Shown here: piece by piece, positions 1 through 8,901 of the stretch
Numbering within the stretch: position 1 is the first letter of the stretch
How the letters are laid out: each line of letters begins with the position of its first letter
Assembly (NCBI RefSeq): GCF_010669285.1
Contig: NZ_CP048711.1
Span: forward strand, 2,232,001 to 2,296,000
Direction: 5' to 3'
DNA: 64,000 bases
Source: Kineobactrum salinum
GTDB lineage: Bacteria; Pseudomonadota; Gammaproteobacteria; Pseudomonadales; Halieaceae
Notes under the pieces: generated by a model
Seen by the model: the letters and a program-made list of their open reading frames with translations, nothing else
Databases searched by the model: none
What the model was told of the DNA's origin: nothing
Translations under genes and position numbers: made by a program

Positions 1-11
1 GTTATTTCACG

Positions 12-1187
12 ATGGCTTTTAAACTGGTCTTGCCGCAAGTGGGCATGGGTATGCAGGATGGAACGATTACCGAGTGGCTTAAGCAGGAAGGCGATGCAGT
101 GGCAAAAGGGGAAATTGTGTGCGAAGTCGAAAGCGCCAAATCCGTTGTGGAGATTGAATCTCCGGTAGCCGGCACAATCGCCAAGTTGATTGTCGAAGAA
201 GGTGTGCTGGTGGATGTTCAGGAAGTTATCGCTATTATTGATCAGGAGGGAGGTGATGTGTCGCCGGACGAACCTCCTGTTGAGGACAACAAGCCAGAGA
301 CTAAGCTGACGCAAAAATCGCAGGATAATAGCGGGGGAGAGCGCGTGCAGATAGAGCCGCAGGCGCGCTGGGAGGCGAAACAAAAAAACATAGATCTGAC
401 CCTTGTCAACGGCAGCGGTCCGGGCGGCAGAATAACATGGGAAGATGTGTTGGCGTACTCGAAAAAACCATCACAGCAGGATTCGCCAACCGGAAGCGGC
501 AGTGAAGTCGAAGAGGATATTTTACCGCTGACGCCAATGCGCCGAGCTATCGCTGAGCGTGTCAGTCTGGCAAAGCAGATGGTGCCGCATTTTTATCTTA
601 AGGTAACCTGCGCTGTCGATGAGTTGAATAAATTGCGCGAGGAAATCAATCATCGCGATAGCAAAGCTTCAATTACGCTAAACGATATTATCGTTAAGGC
701 GTTTGCCGAAGCGTTGAGCAAAACGCCCGAGGCTAACGTCACTTGGCACGAGCGGGGGATCCGTCGCTTTAAGCAAGCCGACCTGGCGGTTGCCGTGGCA
801 ATCCAGGATGGTTTGCTGACGCCAGTTGTCGAAAATGTTTCGGGTAAATCCCTTGAGCAATTATCCATTGAAATCAGAGATATCGTCAAGCGTGCACGAA
901 CAGGAAAAATAAAGCAGAATGAAATGCAAGGTGGAAGCGCAGGGATTTCCAATCTAGGAATGTTCGGCGTCGAAGAGTTTACGGCAATTATTAACCCGCC
1001 GCAATCGCTGATGCTGGCGGTGGGTGCCGCACATCCTATTCCGGTTGTGGAAAATGGGATTTTGCGTGAAAAAATGATGATGAGTTTGCAGCTTTCCGTC
1101 GATCACCGAGTGATCGATGGCGTTGTTGCTGCGGCGCTGCTTAATGAGCTGAAAGCCTTGCTTGCCAGGCCGAGGATGCTGTTATGA
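12..1187 (+). CDS. Dihydrolipoamide acyltransferase (E2) of a 2-oxo acid dehydrogenase complex
   Basis: E2 core enzyme that moves an acyl group from lipoate to CoA in a 2-oxo acid dehydrogenase complex (cytoplasm). Visible: an N-terminal lipoyl domain (about residues 1-80) with the lipoylated Lys at position 43 in ESAKS; a peripheral subunit-binding domain around 115-155 (GPGGRITWEDVL); and a C-terminal catalytic domain with the DHRVIDG signature (His365, Asp369). At 391 aa with one lipoyl domain it resembles acetoin or branched-chain type E2 rather than multi-lipoyl PDH. The ATG at 12 is the natural start because the lipoyl domain begins there. It overlaps the next gene by ATGA. Partner E1/E3 genes are not in the window and may lie upstream. 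The substrate is unknown. Confidence 0.9.
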   Translation: MAFKLVLPQVGMGMQDGTITEWLKQEGDAVAKGEIVCEVESAKSVVEIESPVAGTIAKLIVEEGVLVDVQEVIAIIDQEGGDVSPDEPPVEDNKPETKLTQKSQDNSGGERVQIEPQARWEAKQKNIDLTLVNGSGPGGRITWEDVLAYSKKPSQQDSPTGSGSEVEEDILPLTPMRRAIAERVSLAKQMVPHFYLKVTCAVDELNKLREEINHRDSKASITLNDIIVKAFAEALSKTPEANVTWHERGIRRFKQADLAVAVAIQDGLLTPVVENVSGKSLEQLSIEIRDIVKRARTGKIKQNEMQGGSAGISNLGMFGVEEFTAIINPPQSLMLAVGAAHPIPVVENGILREKMMMSLQLSVDHRVIDGVVAAALLNELKALLARPRMLL

Positions 1188-2785
1188 TGCAACAGCGACC
1201 GGTAAACCTCGCCCACATCTTGGAACACGCGGCACGTGTTCACGGTTATCAGGAAATTGTTTCCAATACTGTGGAAGGTGGCTTGCATCGCTACACCTAC
1301 CGGGAAGCACTCTCCAGAAGCAAACAGCTGGCAAACGCATTGGCCGCGTTTGGTGTGTCACCGGGTGATCGCCTGGCAACCCTTGCCTGGAATGGCTATC
1401 GCCACTTTGAAGTTTGGTATGCCGTTGCCGGGCAGAGCTTGGTGTGTCATACCCTGAACCCGCGCTTATCACCTGAGCAGCTCGCGTATATTATTAATCA
1501 TGCCGGGGATCGGGTGATCTTTGTCGATCTGCCGTTGATATCCCTCTTGGAAGAAATCGCCGAGCAACTCACTTCTGTGGAAGCTTATGTCGTATTGACC
1601 GACCGGGAGCATATGCCCGAGAGCAGCCTGCCTAATTTGCTATGCTATGAAGAGATGCTTGGCGCTCACAGGGATGACTTTGTCTGGCCAGAAATCGCTG
1701 AGCAGACGTCATCGTCACTTTGCTACACATCGGGCACCACCGGCGACCCCAAGGGGGTGTTGTATTCCCATCGTTCCAATCTTTTACATGCTTACGCGAC
1801 TGTCGGTGGCAATTGCTTTGGGCTGTCGAATGCCACAACCGCGCTAATGGTGGTGCCAATGTTTCACGCCAATAGTTGGGGGCTGGTGTACTCGGCGCCG
1901 ATGGTCGGCGCCAAGTTGGTGTTACCGGGATCACGCTTGGATGGTAGCGCCATCCAACAGCTTATTGAAAGTGAAGCGGTAACTTTTTCCGCGGGTGTTC
2001 CTACGGTATGGACCAATCTGCTGATTTATCTCAAGGAAAGTGGTAAAGGACTGGGAGGTCTTGCGGAGGTAGCTGTCGGTGGAGCCGCCGTGCCGCGCTC
2101 CATGATCGCCGCCTTCAGAAAAAACTACGGCGTCAATGTTCTGCATGCCTGGGGTATGACGGAAAGTAGTCCGCTGGGCACCATAAACCGTTTGCCGGCT
2201 ATTGCCGATACGTGGTCTGAGGATGAACGTTGTGATTATGCATGTAAACAGGGGCAACCATTGTTCGGTGTTGAGTTGGCCCTGGCGGGTGAAGACGGAG
2301 AACGCCTCCCCCATGACGGCGGGACCCAGGGGCGTTTACTGATGCGCGGTCCCTGGGTGATCGAGCGCTATTATGGTAACCAAGGAACTGCTTTACTGGA
2401 AGATGACTGGTTTGATACCGGCGATATCGCCACCATTGATACATACGGCGTAATGCAGATCAAAGACCGCGCCAAAGACGTGATTAAGTCTGGCGGCGAG
2501 TGGATAAGCTCGGTCGATCTGGAGAATGCGGCGATGGGCCACAGCGAAGTGGAGCTAGCCGCAGTTATCGCCATGCCGGATCCAAAATGGCAGGAGCGCC
2601 CCATGCTAATTGTCAAGCCGCTGGCTGGCTGCAAACCGGATAAGGACGATATTCGCAACCTACTGGGACAACAGTTTCCAGCTTGGTGGCTGCCGGACAA
2701 AATCGAATATGTCGATGATATTCCGTTAACTTCCACCGGCAAGCTAGATAAAAAGGCTATGCGCCAACAGCACCTGGCCGGATAG
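1184..2785 (+). CDS. Acyl-CoA synthetase (AMP-binding, long-chain/aryl acid type)
   Basis: ATP-dependent acid:CoA ligase of the ANL superfamily (533 aa), making an acyl- or aryl-CoA via an acyl-AMP. The AMP-binding P-loop YTSGTTGDPKG is at residues 181-191. The A5-type motif AWGMTES and the hinge region DRAKDVIKSGGEWIS are present, as is the catalytic C-terminal Lys in STGKLDKKAMR. The start overlaps the E2 stop (ATGA at 1184), so the two are translationally coupled. Together with E2 this suggests acid activation and acyl transfer in one catabolic route. The substrate cannot be read from sequence. Confidence 0.9.
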   Translation: MMQQRPVNLAHILEHAARVHGYQEIVSNTVEGGLHRYTYREALSRSKQLANALAAFGVSPGDRLATLAWNGYRHFEVWYAVAGQSLVCHTLNPRLSPEQLAYIINHAGDRVIFVDLPLISLLEEIAEQLTSVEAYVVLTDREHMPESSLPNLLCYEEMLGAHRDDFVWPEIAEQTSSSLCYTSGTTGDPKGVLYSHRSNLLHAYATVGGNCFGLSNATTALMVVPMFHANSWGLVYSAPMVGAKLVLPGSRLDGSAIQQLIESEAVTFSAGVPTVWTNLLIYLKESGKGLGGLAEVAVGGAAVPRSMIAAFRKNYGVNVLHAWGMTESSPLGTINRLPAIADTWSEDERCDYACKQGQPLFGVELALAGEDGERLPHDGGTQGRLLMRGPWVIERYYGNQGTALLEDDWFDTGDIATIDTYGVMQIKDRAKDVIKSGGEWISSVDLENAAMGHSEVELAAVIAMPDPKWQERPMLIVKPLAGCKPDKDDIRNLLGQQFPAWWLPDKIEYVDDIPLTSTGKLDKKAMRQQHLAG

Positions 2786-2817
2786 GCGCCACTAATAGCG
2801 AAAGAGCGAGGAAAGTC

Positions 2818-3630
2818 GTGCCAAAGCTTTATGGAATACCCATGGCGACATGTGCCCGCAAGGCGCTAGTGGTCGCTTTTGAGAAGGGGCTGGATTTTGA
2901 ATATTGCGAAGTTGAGCGGGAATTTTTGGCCACCGATGATTATCGACGTCTAAATCCCAAGGGACTTGTTCCTACCTTGGTACGAGAGGATGGCGAAGTC
3001 CTCTATGAGTCTTCACTGGTGATCCGATATCTGGATGAAAGCGATGCCAAAGGCATTCAACTCCAACCAGCGGATCCGTTACTGCGCGCCAGAATGAATG
3101 GTTGGTTGAAAGACGTTGATGAATTGTATTTCGCGGCTACCGGAGCTTTGACCGTCGCCACCTTTATTCGGTTTATGGTGGGTGACCCGATCAATGAAGA
3201 TAAATTCAAAATCATGCTCGATTCTATTCCCGACCCAGTTGCTCGTCGTTTCCGGGAAGTTTCGGTGCGCCAGGGAATTGACTCTGAACCCGCCAAGCTG
3301 GCGACCCAGCACGTGCCCGAAATGTTGCATAAGATCGAGACGAGTCTCGCACAGCAGCAATGGTTGTCCGCCGATCATATAACCCTAGCGGATTGCGCGG
3401 TATTTCCGTTGATGTTGCGCTTGGAAGAGCTGGGGTTGGATGAGATCTGGCAAGACGGTTATCCGCGTTTGAAAAGGTGGTGGGCCACTCTTAATGCTCG
3501 GCGCAGTGTGGTGAAAATTCGCAATATGGCGCAGCCGGAAATTACGGCAGGGCTAAAAGAGTCTGCCCGAGCAACGCGGGAGGAGCTTGTTAAACGTATG
3601 ACCAAGACGTTGGAGCAGTTATCCCAATGA
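2818..3630 (+). CDS. Glutathione S-transferase family protein
   Basis: Two-domain GST (270 aa). The N-terminal thioredoxin-like domain covers about residues 1-85, with a glutathione-site loop ending in YESSLVIRYLDE. The helical C-terminal domain carries the LADCAVFPLMLRLEELG segment typical of GST_C. The GTG start at 2818 is chosen because the thioredoxin fold begins immediately and an AGGAAAG Shine-Dalgarno-like stretch precedes it. Its stop overlaps the FAH-family gene start (ATGA). A GST beside an FAH hydrolase is the arrangement of maleylacetoacetate/maleylpyruvate isomerase with its hydrolase, so an isomerase role is plausible. The SSCSWR signature of MAAI is not visible, so this is inference. 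Confidence 0.85.
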   Translation: MPKLYGIPMATCARKALVVAFEKGLDFEYCEVEREFLATDDYRRLNPKGLVPTLVREDGEVLYESSLVIRYLDESDAKGIQLQPADPLLRARMNGWLKDVDELYFAATGALTVATFIRFMVGDPINEDKFKIMLDSIPDPVARRFREVSVRQGIDSEPAKLATQHVPEMLHKIETSLAQQQWLSADHITLADCAVFPLMLRLEELGLDEIWQDGYPRLKRWWATLNARRSVVKIRNMAQPEITAGLKESARATREELVKRMTKTLEQLSQ

Positions 3631-4607
3631 AGCTGTACACTTTTTTGCACAAGGGCGTCGAGCGTCTTGGCGCGGAAACCAGTGACGGGCGTTTGTTAGA
3701 TCTTGCCGGGGCCGCGCACATCATTAACGGTGCTGGGAACCACGCGTTTGCCAGTATGCAAAGTCTTATCCAAGTGGGAGAAAGTGGTTTGGAGGCGGCG
3801 ACAAATCTTCTGGCCGATTTTCCCGAAGAATCTCTGGTTAACTGGCGTAGCATAAAGATCCTCGCGCCATTGCCACGGCCTTCCAAAATAAGGGACTTTT
3901 CCAGTTTTGAACGACATTTGCTGCAAGCGACGGATGGCGCCGCCTTTATGCTTGCCGCAGAAAAACCGGACCCCGCAGCGGCCTACGTCGAAATGCGGCG
4001 CAAGTTTAATCTCGACAGTTTGCCTGGCAGTGGCTGGTCGGACGTGCCAGGCTATTATTACTCTGATGCAACTACCATTGTCGGCCATGATGAAGAGGTG
4101 AGCTGGCCGGGTTATTCTGATTGGATCGATTACGAATTGGAGTTGGCGGCAGTTATTGGCAAAGCTGGCAAAGATATCGCTCGCGAAAATGCTGACGAGT
4201 ACATTTTTGGCTATACGCTATTTAACGATCTCAGTGCGCGCGATGCGCAATTCGTTGCCATGTCAACCGGGCTCGGGGTAGCAAAAGGCAAAGACTTTGA
4301 TGGCTCAAATGTTATCGGTCCCTGCATCGTAACCCGGGATGAAATTCCCGACCCTTATGCGATGACCATGCGGGCGTTTGTGAACGAAGAGCTCTGGTCG
4401 CTGTCATTTTTAAGAGAGGCGAAGTGGCGTTTCGATGACTGTATCGCATACGCAAGCCAATCCCAAACACTGGTGCCCGGGGAGCTTTTTTGCACTGGCG
4501 CCGCTGCGGATGGCTGCGGTTTGGAGCACCGCAATAAACTAAACCGGGGTGACGTGGTAATTCTGAGCGCGGATCCTATCGGTGCTTTACGGACGCGGAT
4601 TATTTAA
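3627..4607 (+). CDS. Fumarylacetoacetate hydrolase (FAH) family protein
   Basis: Member of the FAH superfamily (326 aa), which cleaves or hydrates beta-diketo or 2-oxo acids from ring-fission pathways using a divalent metal. The metal/active-site segment is visible as DYELELAAVIG followed by GYTLFNDLSARDAQ and GKDFDGSNVIGPCIV. An N-terminal cap region precedes it (MKLYTFLHKGVERLGAE). It is translationally coupled to the GST. The specific substrate (acylpyruvate, fumarylacetoacetate-like or other) cannot be decided. Confidence 0.88.
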   Translation: MKLYTFLHKGVERLGAETSDGRLLDLAGAAHIINGAGNHAFASMQSLIQVGESGLEAATNLLADFPEESLVNWRSIKILAPLPRPSKIRDFSSFERHLLQATDGAAFMLAAEKPDPAAAYVEMRRKFNLDSLPGSGWSDVPGYYYSDATTIVGHDEEVSWPGYSDWIDYELELAAVIGKAGKDIARENADEYIFGYTLFNDLSARDAQFVAMSTGLGVAKGKDFDGSNVIGPCIVTRDEIPDPYAMTMRAFVNEELWSLSFLREAKWRFDDCIAYASQSQTLVPGELFCTGAAADGCGLEHRNKLNRGDVVILSADPIGALRTRII

Positions 4608-4637
4608 ACCTCGCGGTTACCTAAACAAGGTAGGGCA

Positions 4638-5168
4638 ATGACATCATTATTAGCACGAAACGCGTTTTTTCAAAGTTGTTGGGTGGTGAACGACATCCAT
4701 GCTGCAATGCAGGCGTGGCATACTGCGCTTGGCGCAGGCCCGTTTTATTACCTGGAAAACCAGCAGGCGACAAATTGCTTCCATAAAGATTCCGCTGCGA
4801 CCTCCCCTATTTTTAATGTGGCTTTTGCTTACCACAGTGGTATGCAAATTGAATTAATTTCCCAAAGTAACAACGTGCCATCCGCCTACCGGGATCTGTA
4901 TCTCGCCGGTTTTGGCGGTCACCACCATCTGGGGGCGAATGTTGCCGACTACCAGGCCGTTGTGGCTCAATACCGCGAAGCGGGTTATCAGGTCGTTCAG
5001 GAAGCCACCTATAACGATCAGCCGTTTTGCTATCTGGATACCAGCGCCGAGCTCGGTTATATGCTGGAATTGTTTCAGTGGAATAATGAGACATTGAGCT
5101 TTATGATGTCTTTGAATGAAGAGGCGCAAAACTGGGATGGTAAATCGCCATTTCGGGAATTTTCCTAA
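4638..5168 (+). CDS. VOC (glyoxalase/bleomycin-resistance) superfamily protein
   Basis: 176-aa protein with a vicinal-oxygen-chelate fold. The opening FFQSCWVVNDIHAAMQAW and the later FGGHHHLGANVADYQAVV and ELGYMLELFQW segments look like paired beta-alpha-beta-beta-beta modules with metal-ligand candidates (His, Glu). This resembles the Glyoxalase_4 type used as epimerases, lyases or dioxygenases. It lies 30 bp after the FAH gene on the same strand and probably belongs to the same operon. The function is not more closely defined. Confidence 0.75.
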   Translation: MTSLLARNAFFQSCWVVNDIHAAMQAWHTALGAGPFYYLENQQATNCFHKDSAATSPIFNVAFAYHSGMQIELISQSNNVPSAYRDLYLAGFGGHHHLGANVADYQAVVAQYREAGYQVVQEATYNDQPFCYLDTSAELGYMLELFQWNNETLSFMMSLNEEAQNWDGKSPFREFS

Positions 5169-5198
5169 AGGCAAGAAATCATTCGGTAGCGTCCGCCT

Positions 5199-5741
5199 AT
5201 GCCCAATCTTACGCGATTAAGCTTAGAGCTTGTTCAGGAACCTGGCGATGACCTGCTGCGCAATATGTTCAAGCGACTCGATCGGGGTGGGCGAGGCCCG
5301 GCGAATATCCATCGGCTGCTTGCCGCCAGTCCCGCTATTTTTGAGACCTTTATTAATTACGCGCACGCTTTGCGTCATCAAACGGATTTGGAGCCGCAAG
5401 ATCGGGAATTGCTAATTGTTCGTCTGTTGTCGCGGCTTGATGCGCGCTATGAACTGGCTCATCATTACCAAATGGCGGTTGATGCAGGCTTGGCGGATGC
5501 TGTACTGGCGACGGTTACGCAAGGCCAAATTGATATTGCTATATTAAATAAACGCCAGAAGATGTTAGTGGCATTTGCTGATCGTTTTATCACCGGTGAC
5601 GGGCTTGATGAGAAGACCGCGGCGTATATGCGCGCCATCTATACAGATAGGCAACTGCTGGAAATTGGGCTTACTTTGGCGTTGTATCTCGGTTTAGCGC
5701 ATTTAACGCATACTATCGATGTGCCATTCGAGACGGAGTAG
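5199..5741 (+). CDS. Carboxymuconolactone decarboxylase (CMD) family protein
   Basis: 180-aa all-helical CMD/AhpD-like protein. The family motif region LEPQDRELLIVRLLSRLDARYELAHHYQMA contains the conserved Glu and His pair but lacks the CxxC of peroxidase-type AhpD. It therefore belongs to the non-thiol branch, often found next to aromatic or lactone catabolism genes. It lies 30 bp downstream of the VOC gene and ends the co-directional run before the LysR gene. The substrate is unknown. Confidence 0.75.
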   Translation: MPNLTRLSLELVQEPGDDLLRNMFKRLDRGGRGPANIHRLLAASPAIFETFINYAHALRHQTDLEPQDRELLIVRLLSRLDARYELAHHYQMAVDAGLADAVLATVTQGQIDIAILNKRQKMLVAFADRFITGDGLDEKTAAYMRAIYTDRQLLEIGLTLALYLGLAHLTHTIDVPFETE

Positions 5742-5859
5742 CTATTGCCAGTTTGTTGCAGGGTGTTAGATTATCAAAACTCGTTGACTCATTAAAAGCT
5801 GCGCATTTGTAAAGAAATGATATGGATTTGATCTGCGCGGCGCGAATAAGGGGTAGACC

Positions 5860-6828
5860 ATGGCTTTTAAGGGTACACTTCAAGATATACGGCTTTTCAT
5901 CGCGGCTTATGAAGAGGAGTCTTTTACCGCGGCAGCAGTACGCGAGAATTGCACGCAGTCCGGTGTATCTCATCACATCCGACAACTGGAAAGCCTGTTT
6001 GGCATTAAACTGTTTAATCGCGATAGAGCAAAGGTCACTAGCACGCCAGCGGGCGACGATTTTTATCGGCATTGTGTGAAATTGTTGCGAAAAGTAGATG
6101 TTGCTTCCGAGGCGGTCTCTAGGTTCGCGGAAGGGTATCAAACCTGCTTTAATGTTGGCGTGATTCCGGCACTGGCCCACAGAGTCATCGCGCCCGCGCT
6201 GGTCCGTTTTACCGAGGAAAACCCCAACGTTAAAGTTGGTATTATCGAAAACTTCAGCACCTCGCTGACGACTATGGTGAGTTCCGGCGCAGTGGATTTT
6301 GCCTTTGGAACCGCGTTTGGTCGTGAATCCGGGGTGCGCCTGAGGCCGTTGCTTTCTTCACCCGAATGTTTGATCGCTTCCGGCGAAGGGGCTGCTTCTG
6401 TCACGCTTAAAGAGCTGCGCGAGTCGGGACCGCACAAGATTGTCTGGGCCGAAGGCATGCAATCGCGGCGCAATGCTATTGAAGGTTGGCTCGCAGACAA
6501 AGGTATAGAGGTAGCCGCAACCATGGAAGTGGGGTCTTCTCTGGTCACCTTGGATATGGTTAGCCGCAGTACCTGGAAAACGGTTTCTCCAGCAATTATC
6601 CTCGATCCAGAAACGGATTTGGAGAACCTCACGGCGATCCCCCTGTTAAAGCCGGATATTCGGCTGGATCTCACTGTTGTTGAGCGTATTAGTTCAGAGT
6701 TGCCGCAAGAGGCAGAAGAATTTATCCGGCTTGTTGTTGAAGAGGCAAAGCGGGTGAATCTTGCTTGGGAAGATATTTTCCGTAAGCGTGGTCTGCAAGG
6801 GCCCTCTTCATTAAAGTGGGTGGGTTAG
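5860..6828 (+). CDS. LysR-type transcriptional regulator
   Basis: 322-aa LTTR. The N-terminal winged HTH (residues about 5-65) shows the typical pattern FIAAYEEESFTAAA, then SGVSHHIRQLESLFG and the end of the wing at KVTSTPAG. The rest is a periplasmic-binding-like effector domain. The start at 5860 follows AAGGGGTAGACC and places the HTH at the usual position. It sits between the catabolic run and the LLM monooxygenase on the same strand. Control of one or both is inferred. Confidence 0.9.
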   Translation: MAFKGTLQDIRLFIAAYEEESFTAAAVRENCTQSGVSHHIRQLESLFGIKLFNRDRAKVTSTPAGDDFYRHCVKLLRKVDVASEAVSRFAEGYQTCFNVGVIPALAHRVIAPALVRFTEENPNVKVGIIENFSTSLTTMVSSGAVDFAFGTAFGRESGVRLRPLLSSPECLIASGEGAASVTLKELRESGPHKIVWAEGMQSRRNAIEGWLADKGIEVAATMEVGSSLVTLDMVSRSTWKTVSPAIILDPETDLENLTAIPLLKPDIRLDLTVVERISSELPQEAEEFIRLVVEEAKRVNLAWEDIFRKRGLQGPSSLKWVG

Positions 6829-6830
6829 TG

Positions 6831-6874
6831 ATTAGTTTGTTACATGACCTTGCCGCGAACCTTTCATGACTAAT
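6831..6874. promoter_or_regulatory. Possible operator: ATTAGT/ACTAAT inverted repeat upstream of the LLM gene
   Basis: The 127-bp gap between the LysR gene and the LLM gene contains ATTAGT at 6831-6836 and its complement ACTAAT at 6869-6874. It might be a regulator site, but the arms are short and widely spaced, so this is a weak candidate only. Confidence 0.2.
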
Positions 6875-6955
6875 GCCACTAGGAATCTGCTAATCTCTCC
6901 GCTAATACGTAAGTTTGGATAGATATAACATTACGCGGGGTTACTAGGAGTGGTT

Positions 6956-8314
6956 ATGAAAAAAGAGATTCGGTTAAATGCATTAGATCAAGCTATCCCC
7001 AGCTTCCAAGCGTTTGGTTTATGGACCCATCCCGACGACCAAGCGATTAATTATACAACGCCTGAGTATTGGATGGACTACGCCAAGTTATTAGAGCGCG
7101 GCTTGTTTGATAGCTTATTTTTGGCTGACGTTTATGGTTTTCCCGATGTCTATCAGGGCAAGGCTGATGCCGCATTGCTGAATGGCTCAATGGCGCCTTG
7201 TCTCGACCCGGTGGTACTGATTCCTTTAATGGCATCGGTAACCTCGAACCTTTGCTTTACTGTAACCGGCAGTTGCTCTTATGAGCTTCCTTTCAGTTTT
7301 GCCCGACGTTTTTCGACGCTGGATCATATAACTCGGGGCAGGCTAGGGTGGAATATTGTTACCAGTTACCTGCGCAGTGGTGCGTTGGCGATGGGTAAAG
7401 ACAAGCTTACCGAGCATGACTTGCGTTATGAGATGGCGGAAGAGTTTTTAGAGGGTGTCTATCGCCTCTGGCAGGAATCTTGGCAAGAAGGCTCCGTGAT
7501 TAAAGATAAAGCTAAAGGTATCTATGCGGACCCAGCAAATATTAAACAGATCGATTTTGCTGGAGACTTTCACAAATTTCAGGCAATCGGGGCTGTGGAA
7601 CCTTCTCCGCAACGTGTGCCAACGTTGTTCCAGGCCGGTGGCTCCGAGCGTGGGCGTCGCTTTGCCGCGCTGCATGCGGAAGGGGTGTACCTGAATGGAA
7701 CCAAAACCGATATCGTGGCGGGTCAGGTGGCCAAAACCCGAGAACTTGCGACGGCAGTTGGGCGTAATCCTGAGAATATCAAGTTTTTTATGGGTGTCTC
7801 GGTATTCGTTGATGAAACTGAAGAAGCGGCAAAAGCCAAGTATCAAGACTACGAAAAATATGCAAGCCTTGAAGGCTTGTTAGGGCTAATGTCAGGTGCC
7901 ATGGGAATAGATCTTTCTCAATACCCGCTGGATAAACCCATTGAATTTGCGCAGAACGATGCCAATCGCACGGCGTTGTTGAGCTTTACGCGCAACAGCG
8001 AATGGACGCTGAAAGAAGTGCTCCAGCAAAAAATTCTCTGTGGTTCCAATATGGCCATTGTCGGCACGCCGGATCAGGTTGCCGATGAGCTTGAGCACTG
8101 GATGGACGAGACCGGCATCGATGGCTTTAGCGTTGCCCGAATTCTTGCCCATGACTCCCTGGCAAGCTTTATCGACTTGGTGGTGCCAAAACTCCAGGAG
8201 CGGGGGCGCTATAAAACCGCTTATAGAGAAGGAACCTTCAGACAAAAGCTGGGTGCTGGCTGCCCCTACATTGCCCCGGACCATAAAGCCGCCTCTTACC
8301 TGGATTTGGGCTAA
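6956..8314 (+). CDS. LLM-class flavin-dependent monooxygenase (NtaA/SnaA/DszA type)
   Basis: Bacterial luciferase-like, FMNH2-dependent monooxygenase (about 452 aa) of the NtaA/SnaA/SoxA/DszA group, whose members oxidise aminopolycarboxylates, sulfones or related small molecules with reduced flavin from a partner reductase. Visible: the family opening FGLWTHPDD, then GLFDSLFLAD, RFSTLDHITRGRLGWNIVTSY and PTLFQAGGSERGRRFAALHAE. The ATG at 6956 is preferred over an in-frame GTG at 6950 because AGGAG (6946-6950) lies 5 nt before it. No flavin reductase is in the window. The substrate is unknown. Confidence 0.88.
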   Translation: MKKEIRLNALDQAIPSFQAFGLWTHPDDQAINYTTPEYWMDYAKLLERGLFDSLFLADVYGFPDVYQGKADAALLNGSMAPCLDPVVLIPLMASVTSNLCFTVTGSCSYELPFSFARRFSTLDHITRGRLGWNIVTSYLRSGALAMGKDKLTEHDLRYEMAEEFLEGVYRLWQESWQEGSVIKDKAKGIYADPANIKQIDFAGDFHKFQAIGAVEPSPQRVPTLFQAGGSERGRRFAALHAEGVYLNGTKTDIVAGQVAKTRELATAVGRNPENIKFFMGVSVFVDETEEAAKAKYQDYEKYASLEGLLGLMSGAMGIDLSQYPLDKPIEFAQNDANRTALLSFTRNSEWTLKEVLQQKILCGSNMAIVGTPDQVADELEHWMDETGIDGFSVARILAHDSLASFIDLVVPKLQERGRYKTAYREGTFRQKLGAGCPYIAPDHKAASYLDLG

Positions 8315-8744
8315 ACGGGGTTACAACTGGTAATAGCAATGATGATGACGCAATCAATCAGTCCGCAAACGGGCCTGCGTGGCTTCAGGAACGCCTTGGG
8401 ATGTTTTAGCACCGATGTCGTCGTGGTCACCACTGGAAAGGAACGATAGCGGAGGCATTTGCGAGGTAGGCGTAAACAAACTCTCCCGTCAGGTTTTTCC
8501 CCCACAGGGAGAGTCCTCAGCGTTCACATTCGCATCGGCGTAGCTCCAATCGGAGATGGGGACGAAGAATTCTATCATCGGAGCGAAGGTAAATTCGGGG
8601 CGTTTACCAGCTTATTCCCAGTCACGTCGACTCCCTGGTAGGTGCCCTCCTCGATTTTGGAATTCAGGTAATTCATGGAAGCTGAGAGCTTCATTACAGC
8701 CAAGGGTTTGTATTCGACTTCAAGCTCCGCACCCTCGATCCGTG

Positions 8745-8752
8745 ACTTGGGA
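8745..8752. repeat. Target-site duplication of the 149-bp IS66 remnant, left copy (ACTTGGGA)
   Basis: ACTTGGGA is found here and again at 8902-8909, immediately outside the two ends of the remnant. Eight bp is the IS66-family duplication length. Confidence 0.85.
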
Positions 8753-8901
8753 GTAACCGTCCGGTAATCAGTATCCGTCCGGTAAACCCATCTACCCATG
8801 GCCGTCCTGGCAGGTAACGTAGGTGTCCACCTATTCGTGGACTGCACCCCAAATATTGGACATTAATTTTAACTTGATTGATGGGTTTACCGGACGCTTA
8901 C
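8753..8901. mobile_element. 149-bp non-autonomous IS66-family remnant with 8-bp target duplication
   Basis: It starts GTAACCGTCCGGTAATCA (identical to the left end of the full IS66 element at 9438). It ends in GATGGGTTTACCGGACGCTTAC, almost the same as that element's right end. A further right-end-like stretch, CCGTCCGGTAAACCCATCT, lies just inside the left end. The direct repeat ACTTGGGA flanks it at 8745-8752 and 8902-8909, so it transposed as a unit into the TonB receptor gene. An internal stretch (TGGACTGCACCCCAAATATT) resembles an IS3-type end. There is no coding capacity. Confidence 0.8.

Noticed and set aside
8490-8515. CTCTCCC/GGGAGAG hairpin as terminator of the LLM gene
   Set aside because: It lies 180 bp beyond the stop inside the TonB receptor remnant and the T-run is in the loop, not after the stem.
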